64,000 nucleotides of DNA. It comes from Sphingosinicella sp. BN140058. Its GTDB lineage: Bacteria; Pseudomonadota; Alphaproteobacteria; Sphingomonadales; Sphingomonadaceae. The stretch spans positions 4,225,501-4,289,500 of the forward strand of contig NZ_CP035501.1 of the NCBI RefSeq assembly GCF_004135585.1, given 5' to 3'. Both the position numbers and the translations under genes were made by a program. The notes beneath the pieces were generated by a model. That model made no database searches. It was not told where the DNA came from and was given only the letters and a program-made list of their open reading frames with translations. Each line of letters opens with the position of its first letter. Position 1 is the first letter of the stretch. Positions 1 through 8,291 of this stretch are shown here, piece by piece.

Positions 1-1339
1 GCGTAAGCCTCTCCAGGGCATGCTGCGCCGCGGCGCGCGAGGCGACCAGGCCCAATGCGTGCAGCTCGGCCGCGGCGGCAGCGCGCGTGCCGGAATCCTC
101 GCTGGCGATCTGCCCGAGCAGGGCCGCGCCGGCTGGCGTGCGCAGAGGATCGTCGATTCGGCAGGCGCCGGCGCCGAGCGCTGCCGCGGCCGCGAAGCTG
201 CCGCCGCGCGCCGTGAGGAACCGCCCGGCCACTGCGCCGCGGGCGGCCGGTGAAAGCCGCGGCAGCAATGCGACGAGGCTGCCATGGTGCGTGGCGGGAT
301 TCTCGCTGAGGACGGTGCAGACGGCGTCGACAATCGCATCCGATGCCGAGCCGGCGATCATCGTCGCGAAGCCGTTGTCGGCCTGTTCGTCCAAGCCCCA
401 TTGCCACAGCGCCAGCAACCCGTCCGGCTCTGCGCCGAGCGCGGCGGCGAAGGACGGGAAGTCGATTCGTGCGAGCAATTCGTGGCGGCGTTGCCGCTGC
501 GCGGCTGTTTTGAGCGCTCGGGGTGCGAGCACTTTGGCCCGGCGCAGAAAGCCCTTGGTCTCGATGCTGAAGAAATCGGCAAGCTCAGCTGCCTCTTCGC
601 CGGCGTCGCCGCGGGCACCGAGACGCGCCAGCAGGGAGGCGGCGAGTGCCTTCACTTTCGGCGCGCGATCGCCGAGCAGGTTTTCGAGCAACGGCTGATC
701 ATCGAGCGAGAGACGCTGGCCCAGCACGGCCACCAGCCGCAGTCGCGAGTCCGCGGGCTCGCCGGCCAGCCGGGAGACGAGCAGAGCGCGTGCGGCGTCC
801 GGATCGCTCCGTCGCAGAGCGTGCAGCGCCGCGGCGCGACCGGCGGGGCCGTAATCCTGCCAACTCTCCTCTGACAAAGGTTGGCCGGAGCGTCGCCCGG
901 CATCGCTCCCGCCCGCCAGAGCGGCCCAGTCGCGCCAGCCGGCATAAACGTCCGGAACGTCCTCGTCGTTCGCGCCCGGCATCCAATCGCCCGGGTGCAT
1001 CGTCCACCCTCGGGTGGCAAGGAAGTCGAGCAGTTGGCGCCACTGCCCGTCGTGGCGCTGGTTGATCAGCAGCCGGCGGGCGAGGGGCCGCAGCGCTTCC
1101 GCGATCGGCGGCAGCGAAGGCCTGGGCAGATCGGGCAGACAGGTGAGGTCGGACGCCGGCTCCGCCACGGTCAGCGCCCCGAGCAACTGGCCGGCAAGCG
1201 CCAGCAAGGCGAGCTCCGGCTCGGCACCGCTGGCGAGGATCGCCTCGCGGAGCTCGTCCGGCGCAGAGGCCGTGGCCGCACCGCCTGTCGTCCACCGGGT
1301 GAGCACCGGTCCGAGCGCCTGCTGGGTGACATCAATCAC
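1..1339 (-). CDS. DUF5691 family protein (3' end beyond the window)
   Basis: The reverse strand stays open from a GTG at 1339 to the window edge: 446 codons, no stop, so the C-terminus is missing. The GTG overlaps the stop of the upstream SWIM gene by 8 bp, which suggests translational coupling; no in-frame ATG exists near this point. The product is an Ala/Leu-rich, HEAT-like helical protein. A landmark is the segment SLSEESWQDYGPAGRAAAL-like, followed by a repeat-like region around ALLVSRLAGEPADSRLRLVA. Such proteins usually sit beside SWIM, MoxR ATPase, DUF5682 and VWA genes in a conserved cluster of unknown biochemical role. Only the first two members lie in this window; the rest may follow to the left. 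The family call is from memory of that context. Confidence 0.7.
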   Translation of the reverse strand, partial: MIDVTQQALGPVLTRWTTGGAATASAPDELREAILASGAEPELALLALAGQLLGALTVAEPASDLTCLPDLPRPSLPPIAEALRPLARRLLINQRHDGQWRQLLDFLATRGWTMHPGDWMPGANDEDVPDVYAGWRDWAALAGGSDAGRRSGQPLSEESWQDYGPAGRAAALHALRRSDPDAARALLVSRLAGEPADSRLRLVAVLGQRLSLDDQPLLENLLGDRAPKVKALAASLLARLGARGDAGEEAAELADFFSIETKGFLRRAKVLAPRALKTAAQRQRRHELLARIDFPSFAAALGAEPDGLLALWQWGLDEQADNGFATMIAGSASDAIVDAVCTVLSENPATHHGSLVALLPRLSPAARGAVAGRFLTARGGSFAAAAALGAGACRIDDPLRTPAGAALLGQIASEDSGTRAAAAAELHALGLVASRAAAQHALERLT

Positions 1340-2714
1340 GTGCGCCGAGCCTCCCCCACGGCGTCGCCGCCGCGAGCAGGGTCAGGCGACCGTTCGACCA
1401 GAGCGCCGCGGCGGCGTCCAAAGCGGTGCCGAGCAACGGACGCGGCACCGCATCCGCCAGCGGCAGGGTCGTGCCGTCCGCAGCCCGCCACCAGAGCGCT
1501 CCGGCAGCATCGGCCGCAAGACGTCCGGCCGGAAGCAGGACGGGAGACTCGATCGCCCAGGGCTGGTCGAGCAGCGGCGCCATAAGCTGCGGGCCGATCT
1601 CGTCGATCGGGCGTGGCCAAGGTGCCGCCGCGGCCTCGGCGGGTCCGGGTGTGCGGCCGAGCAGAATGGCACGCACCGGGAGAGCGGCGGGATAGAAAAC
1701 GAGCTCGCCTGCGAAGCGTTCGCCGGGCGTGAACACAGAGGCACGCCGGCCTGCCGTGGCCGGATGAAAATCGAGCAGCATCGCAAATGCGGGGCCGCCA
1801 GTCTCGAGATTGAGGAGCCAGGTGGCCTGCGACACCAGGCCATCGCGGCGCGTTTCGACGAGCTCGGCGAGCACTTCCCAAGTGCTCGTCACCCGCATCG
1901 CAGCCGGGTCCGCGAGCAGCGTCTCGCGCGGCTCGGTGGTGGCGACCGCCCGGCGGATCTCCGGGTCCCGCGGTCGCGCCCGGAACGCCCGCGCGAGCAG
2001 CACCAGCTTGCCGAGCTCCACCACGGCGCCCCGCACCCGCTCGCCCATCGGCAAGGCGAGCAGGCGCGCCGGCAGCTCGTCCAGACGCCCTGCCAGGGCG
2101 GCCGCCTTGCCGTCGACCATTCGCGCGGCGATCCGCCGGCACCGCGCAGTGGCATCGTCGATGAAGGCGCCGAGCCCGAGGCGCAGTTGGTCGCCGATCC
2201 ATTGTTCGAGTGCGTCGAGCGCATCGAGGATCGCCTGCTGCGTCTCTTCCGTACGCTTGGCGGCTGCGGCCTCTCGTCGGACAGCGGCTTGCGGATCCGC
2301 CATCTCTGCTTTGGGAGCGCGGGCCGCTTCAAGGTCCTTCGGGGCGCTCGGCTCGCCGGTGGCGTGCCGGCCCGCACCGCCGCCACGCCGACGGCCCAGC
2401 CAATCGCTGACCCAATCGGGCGTCTCCGTCTCCGCGAAGGGTACGATCCTCTCGGCGTTCAGCCACAGCAGGGCAAGCACATGCTTGCACGGGAATTTGC
2501 GCGACGGGCACGTGCATTTGTTGCCGAGATCGCGCAGGTCCGCCATCACCCGATAGGGGTTCGCGCCCGATCCGGCGCACTGGCCCCAGATCAGGGCACC
2601 GTCGGAGCTCGCCCCCACGGCGGACCATTTGCCGGCTTTGGCGAGCCCGGCAGCAGCCTTCAGCGACGCCTGATCGGTCGCAAGCTGCTCCACCGCTCTA
2701 AGATCGATTGCCAC
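1332..2714 (-). CDS. SWIM zinc finger family protein
   Basis: A 460-aa soluble protein. The N-terminal third carries a SWIM zinc-binding motif, CxC-x6-CxH, with C67, C69, C76 and H78 (NKCTCPSRKFPCKH). SWIM domains bind zinc and are thought to contact DNA or protein. Residues about 110-180 are Ala/Arg/Lys-rich and probably helical; the C-terminal half is typical of SWIM proteins that co-occur with DUF5691 and MoxR/VWA genes. It is the first gene of a leftward operon: DUF5691 starts inside its stop region. No catalytic domain was recognised. The 199 bp to the divergent porin gene must hold promoters for both directions. Confidence 0.8.
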   Translation of the reverse strand: MAIDLRAVEQLATDQASLKAAAGLAKAGKWSAVGASSDGALIWGQCAGSGANPYRVMADLRDLGNKCTCPSRKFPCKHVLALLWLNAERIVPFAETETPDWVSDWLGRRRGGGAGRHATGEPSAPKDLEAARAPKAEMADPQAAVRREAAAAKRTEETQQAILDALDALEQWIGDQLRLGLGAFIDDATARCRRIAARMVDGKAAALAGRLDELPARLLALPMGERVRGAVVELGKLVLLARAFRARPRDPEIRRAVATTEPRETLLADPAAMRVTSTWEVLAELVETRRDGLVSQATWLLNLETGGPAFAMLLDFHPATAGRRASVFTPGERFAGELVFYPAALPVRAILLGRTPGPAEAAAAPWPRPIDEIGPQLMAPLLDQPWAIESPVLLPAGRLAADAAGALWWRAADGTTLPLADAVPRPLLGTALDAAAALWSNGRLTLLAAATPWGRLGARD

Positions 2715-2913
2715 TCTGTCCCGCCCCCGGAAGGCCGCCAGCTTAGGCGAAGCCCGGCAAAGCTCAAGAGGGCGATCTCCGGCCGCAGCGCCAAATCACT
2801 ATGCAAATACTATGGAGATGGGCGGCTTCCGATCTCGAACCCCAACGGTGGGGCGGCCTAATTGACGTCCCTCACCACGCGCCGGTCCTCGGCGCGGATC
2901 TGGGGGAAGTCAG

Positions 2914-3759
2914 ATGCATATCCGTTGGGGCGCCGTGCCCGCTCTTGTCGCCGCCACCGCCGGACCGGCCTTCGCGCAAGCGGCCGATCCGGCTCAGCCT
3001 TTTACCGTTGGCGGATCGGCCGCGATCCTGTCCGATTATCGCCTTCGCGGCGTCTCGCAGACCGACGAGGACATGGCCGTTCAGGCCGGGGTGACGCTCG
3101 CCCATCGAAGCGGCGCCTATGCCGGCGCCTGGGCTTCGAACCTGTCGGGCTGGGGGACGTTCGGCGGCGCCAACATGGAGCTCGATCTCATCGGCGGCTA
3201 TCGGCGGCCGCTCGGTGCCAACGGCACGATCGACGTCGGCCTGACCTGGTACATGTATCCGGGCGGCGCCGACGAGAGCGATTACGCCGAACCCTATGTG
3301 AAAGTGTCGGGCACACGCGGCCCGTTCGGCCTCACCGCGGGCGTCGCTTACGCGCCGCCGCAGCAGGCGCTCGGCCGCTGGTACGAGAGCGGCGCGTCGG
3401 CGGCTGCCGGCCTCTATGACGATCCCGGCGACAAGGAGGACAATCTCTACCTGTGGGGCGACGGGGCGCTGAAGCTCGCCGGCACGCCGCTCAGCCTCAA
3501 GGCGCATGTCGGCCGCTCCGAGGGCAATCGCGGCCTCGGCCCCAATGCGACCAGTGCGGCCCCGACCGGGACCTATTGGGACTGGTCGCTCGGCGTCGAC
3601 GCGGCGTGGAGGAACCTTACGCTCAACCTCTCCTACGTCGACACCGACATCGGCCGCCGGGAGGCGGCCTTGCTCCAGCCGAGCTTCAGCCGCGGCCAGG
3701 ATGGAGCCGGATCGATCGCCGACCCGGCGCTCGTCGCCTCGCTCACCGCCAGCTTCTGA
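2914..3759 (+). CDS. TorF family putative porin
   Basis: A 281-aa exported outer-membrane protein. It starts with a signal peptide ending near PAFAQA. The mature part opens with the segment GGSAAILSDYRLRGVSQTD, characteristic of the TorF (TIGR02001) putative porin family, and ends with an aromatic residue (TASF), as beta-barrels do. Alternating Gly/aromatic/charged strands fill the rest. A GGGGGAAG ribosome-binding site lies just upstream of the ATG. It leads the kdp operon, 10 bp before the first small peptide gene, so it may provide outer-membrane passage for potassium or other cations when kdp is induced. That role is inferred from position only. Confidence 0.85.
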   Translation: MHIRWGAVPALVAATAGPAFAQAADPAQPFTVGGSAAILSDYRLRGVSQTDEDMAVQAGVTLAHRSGAYAGAWASNLSGWGTFGGANMELDLIGGYRRPLGANGTIDVGLTWYMYPGGADESDYAEPYVKVSGTRGPFGLTAGVAYAPPQQALGRWYESGASAAAGLYDDPGDKEDNLYLWGDGALKLAGTPLSLKAHVGRSEGNRGLGPNATSAAPTGTYWDWSLGVDAAWRNLTLNLSYVDTDIGRREAALLQPSFSRGQDGAGSIADPALVASLTASF

Positions 3760-3769
3760 GGAGGGGATC

Positions 3770-3853
3770 ATGCAAGACCTGCTCTGGCTCGCGATCCTGC
3801 TCGGCCTTGCCGCACTGACGCTCGCTTATGTGCGCCTCGTTGATCAGGCCTGA
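3770..3853 (+). CDS. 27-aa single-span membrane peptide in the kdp operon
   Basis: A short ORF beginning MQDLLWLAILLGLAAL, essentially one transmembrane helix followed by a short polar tail (RLVDQA). A good Shine-Dalgarno (GAGGGGA) precedes the ATG by about 4 nt. It lies between the porin gene and kdpF, with 9 bp to kdpF. Its size and architecture resemble KdpF, and its position suggests a second small KdpF-like subunit or a regulator of the pump. This is inference; no described family was recognised. It is shorter than usual gene-calling cut-offs and is easily missed. Confidence 0.6.
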   Translation: MQDLLWLAILLGLAALTLAYVRLVDQA

Positions 3854-3862
3854 GGTGACGCG

Positions 3863-3952
3863 ATGACCCTCGATCTCTGGCTCGCCGCGATCACCGCGCT
3901 CGGACTGCTCGCCTATCTGGTGGCGGTGCTCGTCCGCCCCGAACGCTTCTGA
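3863..3952 (+). CDS. kdpF: K(+)-transporting ATPase subunit KdpF
   Basis: A 29-aa peptide with one hydrophobic helix ([18 protein letters not shown]) and the short C-terminal tail RPERF typical of KdpF. In the Kdp complex KdpF is a single-span subunit that stabilises KdpA/KdpB. The gene sits 15 bp before kdpA, with an AAAGGAG ribosome-binding site between them. Order and spacing (F-A-B-C) are canonical. The length agrees with E. coli KdpF (29 aa). Confidence 0.9.
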   Translation: MTLDLWLAAITALGLLAYLVAVLVRPERF

Positions 3953-3967
3953 AAGGAGCGGGACATC

Positions 3968-5671
3968 ATGACATTCCAGGGCTGGATCCTGATCCTCGCC
4001 TTCACCGGCACCTTGCTGGCGCTGGCCAAGCCGATCGGGCTGTGGCTGTTCGCACTTTACGAGGGCCGCCGCACGCCCCTTCACGCAATCCTTGGCCCCC
4101 TGGAGCGCGGCTTCTACCGCCTGTCCGGGATCGATCCCTCGGCAGAGCAGGGCTGGCGCCGTTACGCCGTTCACATGCTCGTCTTCAACCTCGCGCTTGC
4201 TCTGTTCACGTTCGCGGTGCTGCGCCTGCAGGGCGTGCTGCCCGGCAACCCGCAGGCGCTGCCGGCGGTCGGTCCGCATCTCGCCTTCAACACCGCGATC
4301 AGCTTTACCGCCAACACCAATTGGCAGAGCTATGCCGGCGAATCGACGATGTCGAACCTCAGCCAGATGCTCGGCCTCACCATTCACAATTTCCTGTCGG
4401 CCGAGACGGGCATTGCGCTCGCTTTCGCCCTGTTCCGCGGCTTTGCCCGGCGCTCGGCCGGAACGATCGGCAATTTCTGGGCCGACCTTACCCGCATCAC
4501 CCTCTACCTTCTGCTGCCGCTGTCGATCGCGCTCGCCATTTTCTACATGGCGAGCGGCGTGCCGCAGACGCTCGCCGGCAGCGTCGAGGTCAGCACGCTG
4601 GAAGGCGCGCGGCAGACGATCGCGCTCGGCCCGGTTGCCTCGCAGGAAGCGATCAAGTTGCTTGGCACCAATGGCGGCGGCTTTTTCAACGCCAACTCTG
4701 CGCATCCGTTCGAGAATCCGACGGCGCTCACCAATTTCGTGCAGATGGTCTCGATCCTGGTGATCGGCCTCGGCCTCGCTTTCGCCTTCGGCAAGGCGGT
4801 CGGCGACACCCGTCAGGGCTGGGCGATCCTCGCCGCGATGATGATCCTGTTCCTCGTCGGCACCGGCCTCACCTATTGGGCGGAAGCGGCGGGCAATCCC
4901 GTTCTCCACCAGCTCGGCGTCGCCGGCGGCAACATGGAAGGCAAGGAGGTACGCTTCGGCATCGCGGCGTCGGCCCTCTACGCCGTCGTCACCACCGCCG
5001 CCTCCTGCGGCGCGGTCAATGCGATGCACGACAGCTTCACCGCGCTCGGCGACCTGGTGCCCCTGTTCAACATGCAATTGGGCGAGGTCGTGATCGGCGG
5101 CGTCGGCGCCGGCATCTACGGCTTCCTGCTGTTCGCGATCCTGGCCGTGTTCGTCGCCGGGCTGATGGTCGGCCGCACGCCCGAATATGTCGGCAAGAAG
5201 ATCGAATCGCGCGAGGTCAAGCTGGCGGTGCTCGCGATCGCGATCCTGCCGCTGATCATTCTCGGCTTCACCGCGATCGCCTCCGTGACTGCCGCGGGGC
5301 TTGCGGGGCCGCTCAACAAGGGTCCGCACGGCTTTTCGGAAATCCTCTACGCCTTCACCAGCGCGGTCGCCAACAACGGCTCGGCCTTCGCCGGGCTCAC
5401 CGCCAACACGCCTTTCTACAATTGTCTGCTCGGCGTCGCGATGTGGCTCGGCCGCTTCTTCATCATCGTGCCGATGCTGGCGATCGCCGGCAGCCTCGCT
5501 GCGAAAAGCTATACGCCGGCCGGGGCAGGGTCCTTTCCGACCACCGGCGGCCTGTGGGTCGGCCTGCTGGTCGGGATCATCCTGATCCTGGGCGGCCTCA
5601 CCTTCCTGCCGAGCCTCGCGCTCGGTCCCATCGCCGATCATCTCGCGATGATCCGCGGCCAGCTGTTCTGA
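3968..5671 (+). CDS. kdpA: K(+)-transporting ATPase subunit KdpA
   Basis: A 567-aa polytopic inner-membrane protein, the potassium-binding and translocating subunit of the high-affinity KdpFABC pump. The four pore-loop regions are visible: [38 protein letters not shown] and [10 protein letters not shown], with the conserved glycines of the selectivity filters. The length matches the family (about 560 aa). The gene is followed after 11 bp by kdpB with a GAGGGG ribosome-binding site. Confidence in function is very high. Confidence 0.98.
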   Translation: MTFQGWILILAFTGTLLALAKPIGLWLFALYEGRRTPLHAILGPLERGFYRLSGIDPSAEQGWRRYAVHMLVFNLALALFTFAVLRLQGVLPGNPQALPAVGPHLAFNTAISFTANTNWQSYAGESTMSNLSQMLGLTIHNFLSAETGIALAFALFRGFARRSAGTIGNFWADLTRITLYLLLPLSIALAIFYMASGVPQTLAGSVEVSTLEGARQTIALGPVASQEAIKLLGTNGGGFFNANSAHPFENPTALTNFVQMVSILVIGLGLAFAFGKAVGDTRQGWAILAAMMILFLVGTGLTYWAEAAGNPVLHQLGVAGGNMEGKEVRFGIAASALYAVVTTAASCGAVNAMHDSFTALGDLVPLFNMQLGEVVIGGVGAGIYGFLLFAILAVFVAGLMVGRTPEYVGKKIESREVKLAVLAIAILPLIILGFTAIASVTAAGLAGPLNKGPHGFSEILYAFTSAVANNGSAFAGLTANTPFYNCLLGVAMWLGRFFIIVPMLAIAGSLAAKSYTPAGAGSFPTTGGLWVGLLVGIILILGGLTFLPSLALGPIADHLAMIRGQLF

Positions 5672-5682
5672 GGAGGGGCGAC

Positions 5683-7713
5683 ATGGCACGCGCCACCACG
5701 AATTCCCTGTTCACCGCCGATCTTCTCCTGCCCGCGATCGGGGGCGCCTTTCGCAAGCTTGATCCGAGGGAGCTCGTCCGCAATCCGGTGATGTTCGTTA
5801 CCGCCTGCGTCGCTCTGCTGCTGCTCGTCCTGCTGATCTTCGGCAGCGACCCGCTCGCCACCGGCTTCAAGCTCCAGCTGGTCGTCTGGCTGTGGCTGAC
5901 CGTCCTGTTCGGTACCTTCGCCGAGGCCCTCGCCGAGGGCCGCGGCAAGGCCCAGGCGGCGAGCCTGCGCGCGACCAAGGCGGAGCTTACCGCCCGGCGC
6001 CTGCGCGACGGCGGCAGCGAGCAGGTCGCCGCCGGCCAGCTTCGCGCCGGCGACCTCGTGCGCGTCACTGCAGGCGATCTTATCCCCGCCGACGGAGAGG
6101 TGATCGACGGGATCGCCAGCGTCAACGAGGCGGCGATCACCGGCGAGAGCGCCCCCGTCATCCGCGAGGCGGGCGGCGACCGCTCCGCCGTCACGGCAGG
6201 CACGCGGGTGATTTCGGACGCGATCACGGTCCGGGTCACCGTCGATCCGGGCCAGGGCTTCCTCGACCGGATGATCGCTTTGGTCGAGGGCGCCGAGCGG
6301 CAGAAGACTCCGAACGAGATCGCGCTCACCATCCTGCTCGTCGGCCTCACCATCATCTTCCTGATCGCGGTCGCCACTATTCCCGCGTTCGCCAGTTTCG
6401 CCGGCGGCAGCATTCCGGTCGCGATCCTCGCCGCTCTGCTGATCACCCTGATCCCGACCACGATCGCGGCCTTGCTGTCGGCGATCGGCATCGCCGGCAT
6501 GGACCGTCTCGTCCGCTTCAACGTGCTCGCCAAATCGGGGCGGGCGGTGGAAGCGGCCGGTGACATTGACGTGCTGCTGCTCGACAAGACCGGTACGATC
6601 ACGATCGGCGACCGCCAGGCGTCGGATTTCCGCGCCGTCGCCGGCGTTGAAAGCAGCGTTCTGGCCGAGGCGGCGTTGCTCGCAAGCCTTGCCGACGAGA
6701 CACCCGAGGGACGCTCGATCGTGCTGCTCGCCCGCGGAAGTTTCGGGATCGCCCAGGACCTCTTGCCGGACGGCGCCGAAGTGATCCCGTTCACCGCCCA
6801 GACCCGGCTTTCCGGAGTTCGTCTGGGCGAGACGCTGATCGAGAAGGGCGCGGTCGATTCGGTGCTCAAGGCCAATCCGGAGGCCGCGGCGAGCGCCGCC
6901 GCCACCGAACTGCGCCGGATCACCGACGAGATCGCGCGCGCCGGCGGCACCCCGCTGGCGGTGGCGAAAGACGGGCGGCTGCTCGGCGCGATCCTGCTCA
7001 AGGATGTGGTCAAGGCCGGCATCCGCGAGCGCTTCGGGGAGCTGCGGGCGATGGGCATCCGCACGGTGATGATCACCGGCGACAATCCGCTCACTGCCGC
7101 GGCGATCGCCGCCGAGGCTGGGGTCGACGATTTCCTCGCCCAGGCGACTCCGGAGGACAAATTGGCGCTGATCCGCAAGGAACAGCAGGAGGGCCGGCTG
7201 GTCGCGATGTGCGGCGACGGCACCAACGACGCACCCGCGCTCGCCCAGGCCGATGTCGGCGTGGCGATGAACACCGGCACCCAGGCCGCCCGCGAGGCCG
7301 GCAACATGGTCGATCTCGACAGCGATCCGACCAAGCTGATCGAGGTCGTCGGGCTCGGCAAGCAATTGCTGATGACTCGGGGGGCGCTCACCACCTTTTC
7401 GGTGGCGAACGACGTCGCCAAATATTTCGCGATCATCCCGGCGATGTTCGTCGCCCTCTATCCCGGGCTCGGCCTGCTCAATGTGATGGGTCTCGCCTCG
7501 CCCGAGAGCGCGATCCTGTCGGCGATCATCTTCAACGCCCTGATCATCCCGATGCTGGTGCCGCTGGCGCTGAAGGGGGTGGCCTACAAGCCGATGGGTG
7601 CCGGGCCTTTGCTCGCCCGCAATCTCGCCGTCTACGGCCTCGGCGGCCTCATCGCGCCGTTCGTCGGTATCAAGATCATCGACCTGGCCGTGAACGGCCT
7701 CGGTCTCGCCTGA
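5683..7713 (+). CDS. kdpB: K(+)-transporting P-type ATPase subunit KdpB
   Basis: A 676-aa P-type ATPase that energises KdpA. Visible motifs are the actuator TGES, the phosphorylation motif DKTGTIT preceded by DVLLL, and the hinge motif [20 protein letters not shown] long in-frame open stretch runs upstream from 4042 through kdpA, but the real start is the ATG at 5683. It follows a Shine-Dalgarno and gives the family N-terminus with the usual length near 680 aa. kdpC follows after 11 bp. The subunit is a multi-span membrane protein with the catalytic domains in the cytoplasm. Confidence 0.98.
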   Translation: MARATTNSLFTADLLLPAIGGAFRKLDPRELVRNPVMFVTACVALLLLVLLIFGSDPLATGFKLQLVVWLWLTVLFGTFAEALAEGRGKAQAASLRATKAELTARRLRDGGSEQVAAGQLRAGDLVRVTAGDLIPADGEVIDGIASVNEAAITGESAPVIREAGGDRSAVTAGTRVISDAITVRVTVDPGQGFLDRMIALVEGAERQKTPNEIALTILLVGLTIIFLIAVATIPAFASFAGGSIPVAILAALLITLIPTTIAALLSAIGIAGMDRLVRFNVLAKSGRAVEAAGDIDVLLLDKTGTITIGDRQASDFRAVAGVESSVLAEAALLASLADETPEGRSIVLLARGSFGIAQDLLPDGAEVIPFTAQTRLSGVRLGETLIEKGAVDSVLKANPEAAASAAATELRRITDEIARAGGTPLAVAKDGRLLGAILLKDVVKAGIRERFGELRAMGIRTVMITGDNPLTAAAIAAEAGVDDFLAQATPEDKLALIRKEQQEGRLVAMCGDGTNDAPALAQADVGVAMNTGTQAAREAGNMVDLDSDPTKLIEVVGLGKQLLMTRGALTTFSVANDVAKYFAIIPAMFVALYPGLGLLNVMGLASPESAILSAIIFNALIIPMLVPLALKGVAYKPMGAGPLLARNLAVYGLGGLIAPFVGIKIIDLAVNGLGLA

Positions 7714-7724
7714 GGAGCCTTTTT

Positions 7725-8291
7725 ATGGGTCAAGATTTCACCTCGTCGCTGCGTCCGGCGCTCACCATGACGTTCCTGTTCGCGCTGCTGCTCGGAATCC
7801 TCTATCCGCTCGCCATGACCGGTGTCGGACAGACGATCTTCCCTGCGCAGGCCAATGGCAGCCTCGTGCGCGGTACCGGCGGCCGGATCGTCGGCTCGGC
7901 GCTGATCGGCCAGAGTTTCGCCGCGCCCGGTTACTTTCATGGTCGGCCGTCGGCGGCGGGTGCGGGCTATGACGGCCTCGCCTCATCCGGCTCCAATCTC
8001 GGCCCCGCGTCGCAGGCGCTTGCCGACCGTGTCCGCGCCGACCTCGGATCGGCGGGTGCGCCGGTGCCTGCCGATCTCGTCACCGCGAGCGGCTCCGGTC
8101 TCGATCCGCACCTGTCGCCCGAGGCGGCGCTCGCGCAGGCGGGACGGGTCGCTGCCGCCCGCGGCCTGCCGGAAGGGCAGCTGCGCGAACTGGTCGCGCG
8201 CCGGACGGAGCGGCCGCTGTTCGGCCTGCTCGGCGAGCCGCGGGTCAACGTGCTCGCGCTCAACCAGGCCTTGGACGACCTGCACCCTTGA
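7725..8291 (+). CDS. kdpC: K(+)-transporting ATPase subunit KdpC
   Basis: A 188-aa protein with one N-terminal transmembrane helix (about residues 10-32) and a periplasmic domain. The family motifs YPLAMTGVGQ, GSALIGQ, YFHGRPSAAG and ASSGSNLGP are present, with DPHLSPEAA and VNVLALNQALD at the end. KdpC assists assembly and nucleotide binding of the KdpFABC complex. Its TGA overlaps the TTG start of kdpD by 4 bp (TTGA), indicating coupled translation of pump and sensor. Confidence 0.97.
   Translation: MGQDFTSSLRPALTMTFLFALLLGILYPLAMTGVGQTIFPAQANGSLVRGTGGRIVGSALIGQSFAAPGYFHGRPSAAGAGYDGLASSGSNLGPASQALADRVRADLGSAGAPVPADLVTASGSGLDPHLSPEAALAQAGRVAAARGLPEGQLRELVARRTERPLFGLLGEPRVNVLALNQALDDLHP

Noticed and set aside
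4042..5682. 1223-aa open frame joining kdpA-region sequence to KdpB
   Set aside because: The first 547 codons are an alternative frame of kdpA (Arg/Pro/Gln-rich shadow). KdpB starts at 5683 with its own ribosome-binding site.
3743..5689. 648-codon minus-strand ORF opposite kdpA, and similar long antisense ORFs opposite kdpB, kdpD and pntB
   Set aside because: Antisense open frames are a by-product of strong third-position GC bias; the sense genes are certain.
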